Shown here: piece after piece, positions 33,691 to 45,278 of the stretch
How positions within the stretch are numbered: position 1 is the stretch's first letter
Layout of the letters: every line of letters begins with the position of its first letter
NCBI GenBank assembly: GCA_010405405.1
Contig: MU004242.1
Location: 286,748-350,747, forward strand
DNA from: Microthyrium microscopicum
Taxonomy: Eukaryota; Ascomycota; Dothideomycetes; Microthyriales; Microthyriaceae
Length of the DNA: 64,000 nucleotides
Direction of reading: 5' to 3'
Position numbers and translations under genes: made by a program
Notes under the pieces: generated by a model
What the model saw: the letters and a program-made list of their open reading frames with translations, nothing else
The model's database searches: none
What the model was told of the DNA's origin: nothing

Positions 33691-33865
33691 GCAATACCCA
33701 GCAAGGCGTATGGAGGAATAGAAGGAATGTTACAAAATGTAAACTAGTAAATTCACGTACATATTCATGATCTCAATTATCATTCTTGCTCCTGCTCAGG
33801 TTTCGTGATCAATGGCTTATCTCCAGTCGTGCTCCCAAAGAAATCGCTATAATGCATTACATTAT

Positions 33866-34780
33866 CTAAACCAACAAAGGCAAAACCACCAATACCAACA
33901 ACCCCCAACTCAAAGACTTCATCCCCATCGCACCACCCGTCCCAACATCCCTCGTCCCCAAATACAAACCCCCTATATCAGTCAACCTCCCCTCGCCATC
34001 CAACATCGCCGCCCCCGGCCCAACCCAATTACTCACACTCGTCCTGTACGTCCCAAAATACGAATATCTCTCCACATCCGCCTGCCCATCCAACCACTTC
34101 AAACTCTCATTCAAAAACGCTCCCGCATCACCCACACTCCCCTGTGGATACGCAAACTCCGTCACCCACCACTTCACATTCCCACTGCCGTTGCCAAACG
34201 TCGCCCTCATACTCCCAACATACCCAGCCAACCCACCAAACCCACCATACCAGTGAATAGGAAAAAAGTCTACATCACAATTCCCACCACAAGCCTTGAA
34301 GAACGCCTGCAACCACAGAATCCCGGCGCCACTGCCTACTGTTGCTGGCGCACCGAGTTTGACGCCTAAGGAGCGGAGTGGCTGCATTTCAGAAATCCAG
34401 ATCTTCGCTGCGTCAGAGGCGGATATGGCGCTTCCGCCTGTGGAAGTTGCGCCGTCAGGTTCGTTGAAGCCTAGAACGTGCGTTATATTCATGCCGCCGT
34501 CCTTCAATCCTTTGACGGTGTTGTAGAAGGTGCCAGAGGAGGGAGAGGTGGTGGGTGCACCCCAGAGCATGGGTACGTATTCATATTTCGTGTTTGATAA
34601 GGAGGGCGTGGGATTGGAGCCGAAGTTGTAATACCAGGTAAGATCAGTGTTTTTGCTGGCCCATGTTTTGTCGTCGGTGGGGGAGGTTTTGCTTCCTATG
34701 TAGACGAGGCCGCGCTTTGGGGGGGTGGCGTGGGTTAGATGGCTTTGGCAGAGGAGGAGGAGGGTTGTGGGGAGATGCAT
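33866..34780 (-). CDS. GPI-type GH128 beta-1,3-glucanase (Asl1-like)
   Basis: Single exon, 304 aa. It matches the GH128 / alkali-sensitive-linkage (Asl1) family of wall beta-1,3-glucan hydrolases. The signal peptide (MHLPTTLLLLCQSHLTHA) is followed by KRGLVYIG, then LTWYYNFGS, YVPMLWG, the acid/base Glu in HVLGFNEPD, DFFPIHWYGGF, and the nucleophile Glu in WWVTEFAYPQG. The C-terminus is small residues then a hydrophobic tail (LLVLVVLPLLV), which fits GPI attachment to the membrane or wall. Length is normal for a catalytic domain without extra modules. It converges on the Flc-like gene, 175 bp apart. Substrate is inferred from the family. Confidence 0.86.
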   Translation of the reverse strand: MHLPTTLLLLCQSHLTHATPPKRGLVYIGSKTSPTDDKTWASKNTDLTWYYNFGSNPTPSLSNTKYEYVPMLWGAPTTSPSSGTFYNTVKGLKDGGMNITHVLGFNEPDGATSTGGSAISASDAAKIWISEMQPLRSLGVKLGAPATVGSGAGILWLQAFFKACGGNCDVDFFPIHWYGGFGGLAGYVGSMRATFGNGSGNVKWWVTEFAYPQGSVGDAGAFLNESLKWLDGQADVERYSYFGTYRTSVSNWVGPGAAMLDGEGRLTDIGGLYLGTRDVGTGGAMGMKSLSWGLLVLVVLPLLV

Positions 34781-35480
34781 TGTTGGTGGTGGAGCATTTG
34801 GTTATGAAAGAGGTTGGAGTTGGGATATATGCTTTTAGGTTTATAGGGTGGATGTATTGTGGTACTAGATATAGTGTGGCAAGTGCTAAGGCCCAATACT
34901 TAGGAGCTCCTGCTATGGTTCGTGGGATGTATGATTTGATATCGATACTATCATGATGGTGTCGTCATTTGTACAAGGAATGTGGCAGTTGCCAGTGCTT
35001 GGTATTGAAACATATCAATGGTTCAAATGATACTCATTTGTGTTATACGAGAGGTAATATACTGAAGGGCCGTTAAGCGTAGAGTATCAGGAACATGGTG
35101 CTTAGAAGTTGTCAAGATACAGAACCAGAAAAATCGCCCGACAATAAAACGGAAGTGACGTTTAAATGCTAGGTAAATGAGGAAATGATCTGCGTACTTC
35201 CTTGAGTACAAGGCACGAGGCTGAGGGCACGATTTTTCTTCAACATTCGTTTTTTTTTGTACATGGGGCCTTTTAAAGCGTTATCTTCAATGGTACCTCT
35301 TTGACACAAGCGAGTTTTATAAGTCCCACTAGTATTTTGGTTAGGAAAGAAATGAAGACCAGATATTCGTTAATTATATACCACCGCAATGTATATCTAC
35401 ATACTCTAATAGGTATATGCACACAGCACCACGCTAAATACTTTCACTCATCACATATGCCATAACACATAACAGTGTCT
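34781..35480. other. intergenic region between GH128 and aspartic protease genes
   Basis: About 700 bp, moderately AT-rich; probably the GH128 promoter and the protease 3' region. No gene seen. Confidence 0.4.
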
Positions 35481-37173
35481 TTATACCAGAAGCATCACAG
35501 ATCCACCCAACATAGCCACAAGCACAGCCACGCCAGTGAATATTGTGCCAACAAATGCTGTCGGGGGCGACAATTGTCCAGCACCATTGGTTTTGCCACT
35601 GCCACCGCTTCCGCTTCCAGAAGATGCTGAGCTGGTAGCTGTGCCGAGATCGAATGTACCGCTCGTAGCACTGGCGACAGTGGAGGAAGCTCCACCGGTA
35701 AAGCCACCGAGGGTTTGAGAGATTTGGCCGGAGTGAGTCTGTACAGCTGTTCCGGAGGCGGTGGATGTTGCGCCCGGGATGGCGTCTGAGGCGGTAATTT
35801 GCTTGATGTTGGTGTCTTTCACGTTAAAGTTGGTCTCCGCGAGAGCGACCGTATTGGCGTCGAGGTTGTAGACAACGTACGCAGATCGTAGGAAGGTGTC
35901 TCCGAACAGATTAGGATCCTCACCAGATGGGAGGATACCCCATTGGCAGGCTGTAGCCCCGCTCTTAAATTTGGGCGCAGCGCCTAGGGATGGATCGAAT
36001 GGGATGACGAATTGGCTGATTTTGGCAGCGATGACGGGACCGTTGGCGTTGCCGAATTTGAATTTGAAGATGCCTGCGGTGTTGCCAACGTTACAGTCGA
36101 CGATGTAGCCGTAGTTCTGGCTGTTTATGACGCCGACTCCGCCAATGATGGCGTTGGCAATGTCGTCGGGGAGATAGGTTAGGGAAGTGCCGCTGTCGAG
36201 AATGACTGGGGCGGTGGAATTGACAGAATAGACGGTTTTGCCACCGTTACCATCGATCTCGAGACCAGAGAAGGTAACGGTGAAGGTATCAATGATACCG
36301 CTATCAGAATCTACTTGCAATGGCAGCACTACTAGATTTCCGTTGAATTTAGCATCGTCAACTCCGCCAAAGAGAATGTTGCCTTGCGTGGCGGCTATAT
36401 CACTGTTAGCTGTGCAGACTGAATGAAGAGCGCATGAACTTACACAAATCGTTGAGCCATAAGCTGTAAGCACGAACGCTGATGACGTTTTGCGCGACCA
36501 TTTGAGAGATGATGTTGGGATATGTTTGTCCTTGGCTTTGAGAATATAGAGCTTCTCCATTGTCGAAGCCAACACCAACAATGCCTTGGAAAGGAGAGCT
36601 ACCAGATGAATTTGGAGAAGATGATTTCTTAGCCAGTCCCATGGTCATATTCTTAATGCTGGCGCCAGCGATTGAAAAGGTATCGTTGACATAGTCTCCC
36701 TGAATTTTTGTGCCGTCGACATATCCTATTTGAAATTCACCGGCGGCGTATTCGACGAAGGTTGAGGACTTGGTTTCGTCAAAGGACCCGCTGGAGCAGA
36801 CACTGCCTTTCGCGGTACAGACTGTAGATTTGGCCCATGGCACCTAGTATCAATTAGTAGTGTATCAACAAGCATAGAGAAGTTCGCCACTTACCCAAAT
36901 GTCACTGCTGCCAGTGTCCAGCTGCAGACCAATGTTCTGACCAGGAGTTCCCACAGTTGAATTGACGAGATAGAGAAGAGCTCCCTGAGAGTTGTATAGG
37001 GTAGCTTGAGCACTGCTCGCACGTTTCCGTAAGCGGCTCGGTGGTAGAGTTGAGGGGTCTGCTCTACGCTTCTCAAAGGTCAGGCCAAGCACACCTGGCT
37101 CAGCAACCAAGCTCTCTGGGTACAACGACAAGGCCACTAGTAGGAGTGTGCGTAACGAATAGGAAGTAGCCAT
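35481..37173 (-). CDS. GPI-type aspartic protease (yapsin/pepsin A1 family)
   Basis: Three exons, 37173-36895, 36843-36444 and 36409-35481, giving 535 aa with all joins in frame. The signal peptide is MATSYSLRTLLLVALSLYPE. A basic propeptide with KRR and RLRKR dibasic sites suggests kexin processing. The mature enzyme has both catalytic aspartates: Asp86 in LQLDTGSSDIW and Asp298 in VILDSGTSLTYLP. The yapsin-like LFGGVDDAKF and a disulfide-loop Cys pair are present. A Ser/Thr/Gly-rich stalk of about 90 residues and a final hydrophobic segment (FVGTIFTGVAVLVAMLGGSV) indicate GPI anchoring. Yapsins cleave wall and membrane proteins at basic residues; specificity here is inference. Divergent from the coiled-coil gene. 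Confidence 0.9.
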
Positions 37174-38030
37174 GATGACAAGCTTTGTGAGAATAGATTA
37201 AAAGCACTATAAACAGCGAACAGTGCGCTATAAGATGAGCCCTATAAGGCGAAATTGAAGATCTGAGAGTGATTGAAGGAGGGATGAAGGAGAGAGCAAA
37301 ACGTCACTTCCCCAAGTACTTAAAGCAGATCCACAGTCCACTGAGCCCAGGCAGCATGAAAAAGAGGCGCAGGAACAAGAAAAAAGAGTGCTAAAAGCGG
37401 GAGAGTTGTGCAAGCAAAGCAGTCAATTTTCGGTCTAAAAATGGAAAGGAGTTGCCTCTGCGCGAGTCAAATTGCGTTTCAATGACATTTGCAAACGCTG
37501 CTGGGGCCAAATATCCAGCCGGAAGCAAGCCATTCGGGCTGTGCTTAGGCCAAATGACATGGATCAGGGGGCCGAACTAACATCTGGCGCCTGTTCTGCT
37601 GGCTGGAACATATGATTAGATAAGATGTTCATTCCTACAGTACTAGATCTTTGTGCTACCTTCTCATAACAGACTTTGCTTCACCAGATGGTCGCTTTCA
37701 TAGGCCATCTGAGGATATTTAGGATCCGATTTGCGCAGCCTCTTTTGCCGAATAATGTTTGCCTGGATCAAGTTTTCAGATCTTGTATCGTTTAGGACTA
37801 GTTTAGATATTATGGACCAAAAGCTTCAGCCCATGCTCTCCACGTGACCCGCCAACTAGAAATCGCATGGATTCCAAGATTCCAGATCTACGGAATCCGC
37901 TAGCTCCATTAGTACTAGCTTTGTTTACGCTTCAAGACCTCACGTCAACATCTCTATTGATCCACCACCATTTTTGTCCTCACAACCAACGCCGACCACC
38001 CTATTCCTGCTGCCTCCAGTAATAATCAGC
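37174..38030. promoter_or_regulatory. divergent promoter region, protease / coiled-coil gene
   Basis: About 860 bp holding both promoters and leaders; no ORF or repeat of note. Confidence 0.4.
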
Positions 38031-40332
38031 ATGGCTACTACCGCAATAATATCTCCTACCATTACTGAATTATCTCAAGTATGTTTCCCTTTAGTTGTGA
38101 TGCTAGCACGACCTGACCAGAGAATAGTACAAACAAGCCCTTGACACTGCCAACCTTGCAGTCGACTATGAACGAACCTGCCACCAAGTAGAAGCCATCA
38201 CGCAACAAGAAGCCCACCGGAAACTACGCGTACAAATTCTGCTTCTCGAAGACGAAATCCACCAGATAAATGATCAATTGACTACCGAGCAAGAACAAGG
38301 AGAAGAGCTACATCAACAACTCGATACAGCCAACGACCAGTGTGCAGAACTGGAAGAGGACATGCAACAATTGAATCAATCGGTCCGAACGAAAACCGCA
38401 CAATTGGATACTTTGAAGGTTTGTGTGATGAATTTGGAAGCGAGAACAGCTGCTTACACGCACCTGCAGGCAGAATTATCAGCCATGACCACAGCATCTT
38501 CAGACGCGACGAAACTACTGACCGAAAAGCTCGCGCTCTCTCGTGAAATTACTCTCTTGAAACCCGAAGTCGAATCCCTACGCGCCCAAGTCCGCTCCCA
38601 ATCGGAGATATTATCCGAAAAGCTCGCCCTAGAGCGCCAGCTTACAACCACACAAGTCGAACTCGAGAATGCTCAACGAACAATCGAACGAAACGCTGCG
38701 AAAGAGGCTAAGAACCATGATCGTACCGAATACGAGATCCAGTTGGATGAGGCACATAAGGAGATGTTGGAAATAAAAAAGGAAAAGAAATTGGCTGAAC
38801 GAGAAGTTGAGCGGTTGGCTTCAGAGTTGGCTACTGCTCAAGATGGTGTACCTGCCACCACCAAGCAAATCGCGAAAGCCGCCACGAGTGCTGAGATGAG
38901 GGCTCAACTTGATGACCTCAAAAGTGAGCTCCAAGAGGCAATCAAAGCGCGTTCAGAGGCCGAGAAGCAAATTGAATCATTGAACAAGAAATGGGAAGAG
39001 GCGCCATCGATATCTGAAAAGCCAGTCAAGATGACAAAGAAGGAAGAGAAACTCACAGAGCTTCGGTCACAGATCTCAGATTTGAAGGACCAACTCAAAG
39101 CAGAAACCAAAGCTCGGCAAACTATTGAAGCGGAAGCTGAGAAGCTGAAATCATGGACTGTGGAAAGCAAAGAGCCCACAGGTACTGTCACGGTATCGTC
39201 CGAAGTAGTGGAGTTACTAGAATCACAAATCGATTTGCTTCGAAAAGACATGCAAGCAGAAAAGAAGGAACGCCAAAAGGCCGAACAAGCACTTGAAAAG
39301 GAGTCCATGGCCTGGCAAGCCCAAAAGTCCCTCCTAGACGACAAACTCGACGCTTTCCGGACGAAACTACGCTCTACCAAGGAGCGACTCAAGGAAACCC
39401 AAGAACAGCTGAAACAAGCAAAGTCCACTGCTCCAGCACCCGCGGCAGACAAAACCGCCCGCAATCCACGCAAACGCGGCGCATCCCATCTCGACGAGTC
39501 CTCCATTGGCACGCCTGGTGATGGTGCCCAAGCAGCCAAGCGCAACAAGCGCGTTGGCTCTCTCGTGCACGCTGCGCCAGGAGACAAGTCAAGCTTCTCC
39601 ATCACACCCTTCCTGAATCGCACCATGAGTCTTGCGCCAGATACACCCGAGGAGCCTGCTGAAGAACCGACGAAAGTGCCCACTATCACCCTCGAGCTAC
39701 CCGCTGAAGCTGTTGACTCACCGTCAATGGTCACCAAGAAGGCTCGCAAGAATGTCCGCAAAAACAACAAACCCCTCTCCCAAGCATCGACCAGCAAACA
39801 CAACGCCCGCCCACGCAAATCCGCCCGCGCACCAACCCTCGAGAAAGTCCTCGAAGAGCCCAGCGTACTAGAAAATGACGCACCTTTACCCGTCCGGGAA
39901 GACCCACAGCGCGACTCAACCACAAACCTGGTCCCTGATGCTATCATCGCAGAACCCACACAACTATCCACCCAAACATTACCTACGCAAACACTATCAA
40001 ATACAACCCTCAAACTCAAAGCACCAACCAAAACATCCTCCGGCGCCCGCAAGTCCCTCGCCTCCTTCGCAACATTCACCGAAGAGCCAACGCAAGAAAA
40101 GCGCAAAAAGCGCAAACTCGGCGCCGGAACTACAAAAACGCTCTTTGACGAGGACGACGAGGACAAGATGCCAAGCAAACCAATCCCAGGGCGTGGACTA
40201 TTCGGTGGAGCGAAAGCGTTGGCGAGGCCATTTGTGTTTGGTGCAAAGAAAGGCAGTGGTGGGATGGCGGCCGCGGATGTGTCGTTCGCATTTAGTCCGT
40301 TGAAGAAGGATCGGAGAGTTGGATCTAAGTGA
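38031..40332 (+). CDS. long coiled-coil protein, probably nuclear
   Basis: Two exons, 38031-38078 and 38128-40332, giving 750 aa; the 16-codon first exon (MATTAIISPTITELSQ) joins in frame over a 49-nt intron. Residues from about 20 to 395 are heptad-rich with Glu, Lys and Gln, so a long coiled coil. The rest is basic and disordered, with nuclear-signal-like clusters (ARNPRKRGAS, KKARKNVRKNNK). Two short ordered-looking motifs stand out: FSITPFLNRTMSLAPDTPEE and, near the end, GRGLFGGAKALARPFVFG and SFAFSPLKKDRR. This build suggests a spindle, kinetochore or other structural nuclear protein, but I do not recognise the family and make no firm call. A long antisense frame over the 3' half is only a shadow. 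Confidence 0.75.
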
Positions 40333-40396
40333 TTCGAATAGACGAAGGTTTGGGAGGGCAAGGCGAGTCAATTGTTTGATGCATTTGCATTGTTTG

Positions 40397-41640
40397 TTAT
40401 TCTAGCGGTTTCAAAACTTCGCTTTCATCTGCTATTTCCTTCCTGCGTAGTGCTACGAAATATGCTTCTCGTGAATCCTATGCTGCGTAAGAAACCCATC
40501 AGAAACTTTCAAGTATTTGACAACTTACCTTCCTCGAAGCCTCCGGTTTCTCACGATGAACCTTCTCAAACAGCGCCTTGAGCCGTTTCTCCAAATTCTT
40601 ATCATCGCCACCACTATAATATTTGCACAAAAAATGTCCACCCGTCCGTAACGTCGTGAAGCAAAATGATAGACCAGCCATACAGAGATCCTAACAAACC
40701 CCCATATATCAGCTCAAGGGGCTCTGGGAAAGAGGGATAGTCATACCATGCTGCCAAAGTGGTCTTTTGAGCCATTGCCGGTCGTGTTCAACATCCTACG
40801 ATACGGGTCACTAATGCTTCTTTGCCAAAAGCCCGTTGTCTGGTCCCAGGGAGCGCACATGTCACTTAGCACCACATCAACCACCCGTCCCGCCTGTTCA
40901 TCGCGTGCGCGCAGCGAGAGTTTCTTCTTCGTTTCCTCCAATTTGCTATTGTCTTCAGTGCTGAGATGCGCGCTGCGTTCCATCGCCATGTAGCCCACGT
41001 CACCCTCAGCTACCACACTGTTCGTCTCGTTCACAGCTTCCATGGGAGGTGGGTTGTTTGCGCGGTGGCCTACCGGACGCCCGCGGTCGGGATCGAGGAG
41101 GTAGGCGCGGACTTCTTCTTGGATGGCGGGAGAGAGGAAGTTGCCTTGGATGGTGGAGACGCCGCGAGGTGGTTGCGCGGGGATGATGTCGATGCCGACG
41201 ACGCGGCCGTTTGGGGAGACACGGTCGACGGCGACTTGAGACCAGGAGCCTGGTGCATAGCCCTATGAAAAAAACTTCTAAGCTTTGTTATGGCTCGGTG
41301 CGGTGCAAGTTTAACGTACGAGATCAACGACGGTTTGGCCCGGTTTGAAGAGACGGTATTTCTGGTTCATCTGTAGGCATCAGTAAGAGGTCTGGGGAGG
41401 TTGAAAGGAGAAGGCAGATACTTCAAGAAGCTTGAATGCTGCTCTGCTTTTTAGACCTTGGACTTTGGCTTCTTTGCTGAAGCGGTCGTTGACTTGGCGG
41501 GTCTTCCATCTTGTGGATGAGGAGCTCTGGCGCAAACCACCCCGTGGAAAAGCACAAGCTATGAAGCCATTGTATGATGTACGAGTACAGCTGACAGAAG
41601 AGCTGTCAATCAGCGTCTTGAGTATGCGATTATGAAGCAT
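40397..41640 (-). CDS. MRM2: mitochondrial large-subunit rRNA 2'-O-methyltransferase (FtsJ/RrmJ type)
   Basis: Five exons fit: 41640-41422, 41370-41320, 41262-40747, 40690-40529 and 40477-40397, giving 342 aa. MRM2 uses S-adenosylmethionine to methylate a uridine of the mitochondrial large rRNA. The N-terminus is basic and Ser-rich like a transit peptide. The FtsJ marks are LKSRAAFKLLE (catalytic Lys), the glycine-rich SAM pocket across the exon 2-3 join (GQTVVDLGYAPGSWSQVA), VVGIDIIP, VVDVVLSDMCAPW, GGHFLCKYY with the second Lys, and the C-terminal SREAYFVALRRK. An insert of about 80 residues sits between the SAM strands, acidic and disordered. Placing four introns in a gene this small is predicted from splice signals and the family pattern. 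Confidence 0.86.
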
Positions 41641-41849
41641 TCAGCGAAGTAAATGGGGCATGGCGAACTCGAGTTGAGATGGTCAGAAGTTTAGTCAAAG
41701 GTAAGGAGTCGCGATGTTCCAACAGGGCAAAACCACGCGATCACCACGTGGATTGAAGTCAATGCTTAATGACGTTCAACTTCATGTCATTCTCGATTCG
41801 ATATCGAAAAGATCTAAAGTTCAAATAAACCTCATGCCCATCAATCACA

Positions 41850-42678
41850 ATGCCTTTAAACAGATCAATAATAAACCCAGCTCTCTACACCCGCGTCCGC
41901 GAAATATGGTTTGCTGGCATGCCCAAATCCGCAACCAGTCCACCACCCGCTGTCATGAATCGATGGTTTCCGCGCGATCCAAGAGCCAAAGAAGAGTTCG
42001 ACGCCGTCTGTAAATCCGAATTCGATTCTGCTCTTACAGAACTCGGGCCCACCAAAGACAAGGAAATACTCGAGCGAGATTTGGTACAAGAAATCGAGGT
42101 ATGACAGAAGAACGAAAAAAATGCTTCATTATGCTCTATATATTGTTGTATGAAAATCTAATCTTCCCCGCTGACGTATGCAACTTATATAGACGCAACC
42201 AAATGATGTAGACACGGCGAATACTGCCCTCTCTCTCATACTGCTCCTCGATCAGATCCCACGTAATCGCTTCCGCACCAAGGATACGCTGCCTCTGGTC
42301 TATGGTCACTACGACAATCTGGCACGATACCTCCTTGCGCGTATACTAGCCAAAGAGCCGCGTGCAGATTTGCATGAGATGTGGAAGTCTAAACCAGCGT
42401 ACAGGAGCTGGTTTTACCTGCCGCTGGAACATTCGGAAGACTTGAAACTCCATAATCAATGCCTGAAATATATGGATGATATGAAAAATGATGCAGAAGG
42501 TGATGAAGCGGCGCTCATGTATATTGGTATGGGTCGCAAGTTTGAGGAAGAGCATAGGACGATCGTGGAGCAGTTTGGACGGTATCCATATAGGAATGAG
42601 TATATGGACAGGAAGAATACTGAGGAGGAGGTGGAGTGGTTGAAGACCGGGCAAACGTTTGGCGTTGGTGCAAGCTGA
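41850..42678 (+). CDS. DUF924 family protein
   Basis: Two exons, 41850-42098 and 42193-42678, giving 244 aa. The DUF924 pattern is clear: IWFAGMP near the start, RWFPRDPRAKEEFDAVCKSE, then ALSLILLLDQIPRNRFR, LPLVYGHYDNLARYLL, WFYLPLEHSEDLKLHNQCL, and the end QFGRYPYRNEYMDRKNTEEE with EVEWLKTG. The fold is an all-helical repeat known in bacteria and fungi; no enzyme role is established. The 94-nt intron is longer than most here, with a GTATGA donor and an ATATAG acceptor. The gene ends 58 bp from the MFS gene, tail to tail. The family is mainly bacterial, so ancient transfer is possible. Confidence 0.85.
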
Positions 42679-42735
42679 TCTCCATCTATCCATATGCGTT
42701 TTTCCAGTTAGAGGTAGCACTCAGTGATGCGGTTT

Positions 42736-44508
42736 CTAGCTACTTGCACGTAGCAATGGCTTATCGGCGGAAGGCGAGTCATCCTCGTCTTCAGAATCGT
42801 CTGAATCTGCGAGAATGAAGTTGTCGACTTGCAGACCAGCCTGGCTGACAGTTCTGCGCGGGTCCATGGGAATCGTTTCGCGCATCTCGTCTTCTTCTTG
42901 CGCAGTATTGCCGAATCCTTCGCCTTCAACCAGCCAGTAGGACGCAACGTGGCCGGGTACAGCAAACAAAGCCATCAGCCACCAGGGAGAAATCATCCAG
43001 TTATTATCAACGCCCCAGGTGAAGGCTCGGCCAGCAAAATAGGGACCACAGGCTCTTCCAACTGCCGCTAAAGAGGTTGCGACGCCGTTTAGAGTTCCAA
43101 GAAGAGCTAGATCTTTGGCTGAGTTGGTGAGAAGGATTGTAATGCAAGGGAAGGCGAACACGCCGGACATGGCGCGAAGGAGAGCGACAGCGAGGATAGC
43201 GCCTTGTTGCATGAGGGGTGTTGGCATGAGGACAGTAAACGGGGTGATCATGTAGAAGATTGGGAAGAATATGGTGCAGACGCGGAAGCATTTCAAAGGT
43301 CTATTTGCACGATCAGCAAACGAACATACACATGGATTGATCGGAGTCAACTTACCCATACTTCAAAGTTACCTTCGGAAAGATGGTGAACTGGCATATC
43401 ATGGAGAAGATGCCAAAGATCGAAAAGATAATGCCTATCCGACCAGACTCCAATCCAAATCCACCATTGAATCTGAACGGCAACTCAACTCCTTCCCGCT
43501 GGACTGGCAAATGCATAAAAACAGACAGCAGCTGATCATATGCAGTAGCATGTAGCGCCAAAATGAAATACGCAAACAGCATCAAATTCGACTGTCCAGC
43601 AAAAACCTCTCGATACGACGGCACCCTCGCCTTCTCCGCCTTGTAAGTCTTCGGTATATTCGACTCAAAGTCATCCGCCGGCCTCAACGAATCTTTGCGA
43701 TTCTTCTTTGCAAATAGACCGACCAGCTTCGCGCCCAGTTGTCGGCCATAGTCCCTCTGATGCCGTTTTGACGCCAAACTCTCGTGCAAGAACAGTATTC
43801 CGGAGACTATTCCAAACGTAAAAATAACCCCATTCAACAAATTCGGCAACGCATACGGAAACGTCTTAAAAAACCGACTCCCCCCAAAAATCTCCGGGAA
43901 ATTCGTCGCCGGACTCGCCAACGCACCACCCAATATCGGGCCCAGTATACTACCAATCTGCCACACCAGCGGCAATGTCGCAAACGCTCGTGGCTGCAAT
44001 GCCTTTTGCGGCACCATCTCCGCCACCACTGTCCGCAAGATGCCCACATTCCCATTACTTGCACCTGAAAAAGCTCGTGCGACGATACACCAGGCCAAGG
44101 ATGTCGAGAAGCCGAACATGAGGGAGGAGGACATGGCGCAGAACATGGCGAGCATGATGATGGGTTTACGACCGTATTTGTCAGAGGCGCGGCCCCAGGG
44201 GATGGCGGTGAGACATTGGGCTATGGAGAAGACGGCGGAGATTATGCCGGCCCATTTGGCGACTTCGTTGTGGGGGATGTTGAAGGATTCGATCATTTCG
44301 GGGAGATAGGGGAATACACCTGTCAAGGCGACCTAGGGAGCATTGTTAGTTGTCTCTCTAGAGGTTATGGATGGCGAGATTGGGGAGGTGTATTTACTGG
44401 TTCGGCGAAGCGACATATTGATAGGATGGTTAGCTGTGTTGTTGGAAGTTTGGCGGTTGGGACTGTATGTCGCTCGATGCGATGCCGTTCCTGCTTTTTG
44501 GACGACAT
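42736..44508 (-). CDS. MFS transporter, DHA1 / zinc-induced-facilitator-like type
   Basis: Three exons, 44508-44398, 44332-43356 and 43300-42736, giving 550 aa; the first carries TAKLPTTQLTILSICRFAEP and joins in frame to VALTGVFPYLPEMIESF. About twelve membrane segments are visible. Motif A is present as GRASDKYGRKP, and motif C-like glycine patterns lie in SILGPILGGALASP. A long cytoplasmic loop with basic residues sits between the halves (about residues 240-300). The tail is acidic and Ser-rich (ADSDDSEDEDDSPSAD). The group includes plant ZIF1-like and fungal drug:H+ antiporter-like carriers; substrate cannot be told from sequence. The plant-type similarity is an impression from motifs only. 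Confidence 0.88.
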
Positions 44509-45278
44509 GGTGTTATGATGCTATCTCATTGTACGAATGAGCCGTTCGTTTCCAATTCTAAGCTCTTGCGTTCCAGAACCCAAGTCGATGACTCTACTGG
44601 TTTATGAGAGAATGACGTGAAAGGCTCAAAGATCACGAAAGCATAAGATGGAAGTATGTATGTAGTCAAAAAGAATCACGAATTCAGTGAATCAGTCAAA
44701 CCCCCCCAAAAATCTATGAGGCAATGCCATCCCAAATGCACCATCACCAGGATTAAAAAATGGCGGGGGACAAGCACCGGCAGAATTTCGCCCAGCGACA
44801 AGACAGCGACAAGCAAGCGACAAGATCAAAGATTGCTGCATCTGCATGACAGTGGGAATTCGAATGCTTGTGGTTGGTTGGATGCATCGTCACTGCTTGC
44901 CTGTTTGGTGTTGGTGCCCGGAATCGCGGCATCCAGTCCCGAGTTCGCTTTTGCTACATACATGGCGGTGTCTCTTTTATTATTTTTGGGAGAAGATTCA
45001 TAGCTAAAGTCTTGGGATGTGGACTTGTAAAGAGACGAGATGTGGTGATAGAGGCGGGGACAAGACTGACTCGACGTTGTGCCCCTCAATGAAACTGTCA
45101 TCAGGCTGAGCAACAACAAGTTTACCTCTGGGTAACAAGAGAGAGGTTGACAAGGATATTTGATGCGAGGACGGCATCGACACATGGGCGCTAATACACT
45201 GTCCCGTCTGTTCCTTATGCTTGTTTCCACAACATGGCATGGGTCTAAAGCTTATATTCTGTATTGGTTCGTAGATGA
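44509..45278. other. intergenic region upstream of the MFS gene
   Basis: About 770 bp between two minus-strand genes; likely the MFS promoter. Contains a C-run (44701-44707) and short duplicated GACAAG words near 44770-44830; no gene seen. Confidence 0.4.

Noticed and set aside
38904-40361. 485-codon open frame on the minus strand opposite the coiled-coil gene
   Set aside because: It is a shadow of a codon-biased, Glu/Lys-rich gene; its product is Ser/Arg/Val-rich without any domain, and the plus-strand protein has clear heptads.
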